From Magnetococcales bacterium (GTDB lineage: Bacteria > Pseudomonadota > Magnetococcia > Magnetococcales > JADFYX01), in assembly GCA_015232795.1 (NCBI GenBank), contig JADFYX010000119.1, positions 1 through 7,263 on the forward strand: a stretch of 7,263 bases of DNA. Direction: 5' to 3'. Of this stretch, positions 5,299-7,263 are shown piece by piece. A model generated the notes under the pieces. The model saw only the letters and a list, made by a program, of their open reading frames with translations, did no database searches and was not told the origin of the DNA. The first letter of the stretch is position 1. Each line of letters opens with the position of its first letter. A program made the position numbers and the translations under genes.

Positions 5299-6716
5299 CC
5301 TTGCGTACCAGATTTGCCCCTTCTCCCACCGGATTTTTACATATTGGCGGTGCAAGAACCGCTCTATTTTGTCATTTACATACACGACATTATGGTGGAA
5401 CAACCATTTTAAGAGTTGAAGATACAGACCTTGAGCGTTCTAAACAAGAGGCTGTGGATGCTATTTTAGATGGTATGCACTGGTTGGGGTTAGATCCTGA
5501 TGAGGGGCCGTATTTTCAATCGGCTAACAGGGAAAAACATCTGGATATTGTAGATCAACTGCTGATTGCAGAGCGGGCATACCGCTGTTATTGCAGTAAA
5601 GAAGAGTTGGATCAAATGCGTGATGAGCAGCGTTCCGCCGGGTTGAAACCCCGTTATGATGGCCGCTGTAGGGATAGAGGTTCGGCACCAACTCCTGATG
5701 CCCCTTATGTTATCCGTTTTCGTCGTCCCAAGGTTGGTGAGGTTATTTGGCAGGATAAAATCCAAGGTGAGGTGAGAGTTCGTAACGATGAGCTTGACGA
5801 TCTTATATTAGTTCGCTCCGATGGTTCACCAACCTACAATTTGGCAGTAGTTGTTGATGATCACAACATGGGGATAAATCTGGTGATCCGTGGTGAGGAT
5901 CATCTCAGCAATACTCCTCGGCAGATTCAACTTTTTGAAGCGTTGGCCTGGGATGTGCCGGAATATGCCCATATGCCGTTACTCCATGGTGAAGATGGTG
6001 CCAAGCTTTCCAAACGCCACGGCGCAGTCTCAGTGCTTGCATTTAAAGAAGATGGCTTTTTAGCTTCAGCCGTCAATAACTATCTGGTACGTCTGGGTTG
6101 GTCCCATGGGGATCAGGAAATTTTTACCACCAAGGAGATGGAGGAGCTGTTTGATATTTGTGAGGTTGGACGTTCAGCAGCAATTTTTAACAGTGATAAG
6201 CTGCTCTGGATCAACTCCCACCATATCATGGATGCTCAACCAGAGGATCTGTTAGAAGAACTTACCTACCAGTTACAACGTATTGGAATTGAGGGTGTGG
6301 AAAACTCAAGGCTTCTTGAGATTATTCCTGAATTTCAAGAGCGCTCTAAAACCATGGTGGAGATGGCGCAAAAGATTGCCTTTTTATTTATTGATGAGCT
6401 ACCACCTTATGAGCCAAATGCAGCTAAAAAACATATGAAAATAGCCGCAATTGGTCCACTGTCAGAATTAACAAGCCGCTTGGAGAGCTGTCAAGATTGG
6501 AGCCATGATAGTATAGAGAAGGTATTTAAATCTATTTTGGATGCCTTTGGTATTAAAATGGGCAAACTAGCCCAGCCCGTGAGAGTTGCTCTAACCGGAA
6601 CCGCGACATCTCCAGGAATTTATGAGACTTTGTGTCTATTAGGCAGACAAAAAACCATCTCTCGCTTAAAAGCTGGAGTGGTTTTTCTAGAGGAGAAAGC
6701 AGCTGCTGCTGAATAA
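5295..6716 (+). CDS. gltX: Glutamyl-tRNA synthetase
   Basis: A 473-residue class I synthetase that attaches glutamate to tRNA-Glu; charged tRNA-Glu also feeds tetrapyrrole synthesis. Visible in order: the Rossmann catalytic domain opening RTRFAPSPTGFLHIGGARTALF (4-25) with the HIGH-type motif HIGG (16-19); LRVEDTD (39-45); the zinc-binding insert CYC (98-100) with Y121 and C125; VIRGEDHLSNTPRQ (197-210); KLSKR (237-241), the KMSKS-type ATP motif; and the helical anticodon-binding domain (about 310-473) with GKLAQPVRVALTG (423-435). Length matches the family (about 465-485). The fourth zinc ligand, His127 in E. coli GluRS, is Asp here. The start is fixed by homology at the N-terminus, although its own ribosome binding site is poor; the overlapping small frame may supply translation. 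Whether it also charges tRNA-Gln cannot be decided here. Confidence 0.97.
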   Translation: MTLRTRFAPSPTGFLHIGGARTALFCHLHTRHYGGTTILRVEDTDLERSKQEAVDAILDGMHWLGLDPDEGPYFQSANREKHLDIVDQLLIAERAYRCYCSKEELDQMRDEQRSAGLKPRYDGRCRDRGSAPTPDAPYVIRFRRPKVGEVIWQDKIQGEVRVRNDELDDLILVRSDGSPTYNLAVVVDDHNMGINLVIRGEDHLSNTPRQIQLFEALAWDVPEYAHMPLLHGEDGAKLSKRHGAVSVLAFKEDGFLASAVNNYLVRLGWSHGDQEIFTTKEMEELFDICEVGRSAAIFNSDKLLWINSHHIMDAQPEDLLEELTYQLQRIGIEGVENSRLLEIIPEFQERSKTMVEMAQKIAFLFIDELPPYEPNAAKKHMKIAAIGPLSELTSRLESCQDWSHDSIEKVFKSILDAFGIKMGKLAQPVRVALTGTATSPGIYETLCLLGRQKTISRLKAGVVFLEEKAAAAE

Positions 6717-6721
6717 TCCTT

Positions 6722-6761
6722 GATTCGGCAGTTGTCACTACCCACTACCAACTGCTGAATC
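6722..6761. terminator. Stem-loop between convergent gltX and small RHH-like gene
   Basis: GATTCGGCAGTTG (6722-6734) pairs with CAACTGCTGAATC (6749-6761), 13 pairs with one G-T wobble, around a 14-base loop. It starts 6 bases after the gltX stop and lies past the end of the opposite-strand gene. Neither strand has a U-run after the stem, so it is not a canonical intrinsic terminator; it may be a transcript-end stabilising hairpin or a Rho-linked structure. Confidence 0.45.
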
Positions 6762-6783
6762 TGGAACAGTGGAGTTATAAAAC

Positions 6784-7029
6784 TCAATCAAAGAATGGCA
6801 TAGAAAAAGAGTGCAGATTATAGGAGATCTTTATCTCTTTTTCACCTGTTTTTTTGGCAGCAAGAGGATAATCTGAATTGTTGAGGATAATCTCCAAAAA
6901 GCTGGTGATAACATCTTCTGGGTTATCATCAGTATGTTGTTCTTTCAGCTTTTCATGGATATGTTTTAAAAGGGAGTCGTCAATAACAACACTGATTTCT
7001 TTTTTTATGTTCTGCTGATTGTCAACCAT
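6784..7029 (-). CDS. Small hypothetical protein, ribbon-helix-helix-like
   Basis: An 81-residue protein I do not recognise. It is supported as a real gene by AGGAG (7040-7036) six bases before its ATG. Predicted structure is a short strand (KKEISVVIDD, 9-18), a helix (SLLKHIHEKLKEQ, 19-31) and a second helix (NPEDVITSFLEIILNN, 36-51), which is the order of a ribbon-helix-helix fold, followed by a C-terminal stretch with KEIKISYNL. RHH proteins are often small repressors or antitoxins, but no toxin-like partner is visible and the strand lacks the usual clear alternating polar pattern. It is divergent from the membrane protein start with 55 bases between them and convergent with gltX. The fold call is weak. 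Confidence 0.65.
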   Translation of the reverse strand: MVDNQQNIKKEISVVIDDSLLKHIHEKLKEQHTDDNPEDVITSFLEIILNNSDYPLAAKKTGEKEIKISYNLHSFSMPFFD

Positions 7030-7084
7030 GGTTCACTCCTAATTATATCAGGGAAAAATCTTATCACCAACAAGGAAGGTATTG

Positions 7085-7263
7085 ATGGATCTAGATCTAG
7101 GGCTGGACATTGAGTTTAAGGATATTGTGGTCCCTTTATCAATGGTTGCATGCTATGTGGCTTTGATGGCTATATTTTTTATTGCGAGTCACTTCTACCC
7201 ATTTTTAAAAGATAAAAAAGATAAAATAAGAAATATAGCACTTCTCATATCATTTATGGGTAT
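7085..7263 (+). CDS. N-terminal part of a membrane protein, cut by the window edge
   Basis: An open frame from ATG 7085 runs off the right end with 59 complete codons. AGGAAGG (7073-7079) five bases upstream is a strong ribosome binding site. The N-terminus is acidic (MDLDLGLDIEFKD), a first membrane segment spans about residues 14-35 (IVVPLSMVACYVALMAIFFI), a basic loop FLKDKKDKIRN follows (44-54), and a second membrane segment begins IALLISFMG. The pattern S-x(5)-Y-x-AL in the first helix, a basic loop and then a helix entering G resembles the start of an MHYT sensory domain, often fused to GGDEF/EAL or kinase modules. The diagnostic MHYT residues lie beyond the window, so this is only a suggestion. 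Confidence 0.7.
   Translation, partial: MDLDLGLDIEFKDIVVPLSMVACYVALMAIFFIASHFYPFLKDKKDKIRNIALLISFMG

Noticed and set aside
7030..7064. TTGGTG-17-TATAAT promoter on the minus strand for the 81-residue gene
   Set aside because: The -10 box (7047-7042) directly abuts the AGGAG ribosome binding site, so a transcript starting there would begin after that site. The strong binding site argues that the real start is further upstream.

Overview
The window looks like a chromosomal stretch of an AT-rich, Gram-negative bacterium, most likely in the Pseudomonadota. This rests on a type IV prepilin with a Proteobacteria-like N-terminus and a -24/-12 (sigma-54) promoter, bacterial-type AspRS and GluRS, and a TauD/TfdA-like dioxygenase. 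I cannot place it more finely; no rRNA, tRNA, CRISPR array, transposase or phage gene is visible.

Layout from left to right. (1) A rho-independent terminator of an upstream gene (17-52) is followed by a Fe(II)/2-oxoglutarate dioxygenase (89-976, +). (2) A perfect bidirectional terminator (985-1024) separates it from a convergent type IV pilin (1060-1599, -). The pilin is preceded by a sigma-54-type promoter (1681-1696) and, about 110-125 bases upstream of the predicted start site, by three TGTCA/TGACA half-sites spaced exactly 10 bases apart; this is probably an activator (PilR/NtrC-type) site. (3) aspS (1884-3704, -) lies upstream with its own terminator at 1824-1863, so the pilin is probably transcribed separately. 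(4) A 434-base gene-free region (3705-4138) is packed with dyad symmetry: a three-hairpin element (3769-3870), a perfect 20-base-arm inverted repeat (3881-3929), a possible decayed small reading frame, and a perfect 19-base-arm inverted repeat (4055-4103). (5) A SEC-C/TPR-like protein (4139-5104, -, GTG start) is divergent from gltX (5295-6716, +). A 28-codon open frame with a strong ribosome binding site (5212-5298) ends in an ATGA overlap with the gltX start, which itself has only a weak ribosome binding site. (6) Convergent with gltX is an 81-residue RHH-like small protein (6784-7029, -), divergent from the start of a membrane protein cut by the window edge (7085-7263, +).

The genes do not form one pathway. 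Two aminoacyl-tRNA synthetases flank a hypothetical zinc-motif protein, next to a separately controlled pilin and a lone oxygenase. The least explained parts are the pilin control region, the palindrome-rich gap and the small frame coupled to gltX. I see no clear evidence for a new multi-gene system.
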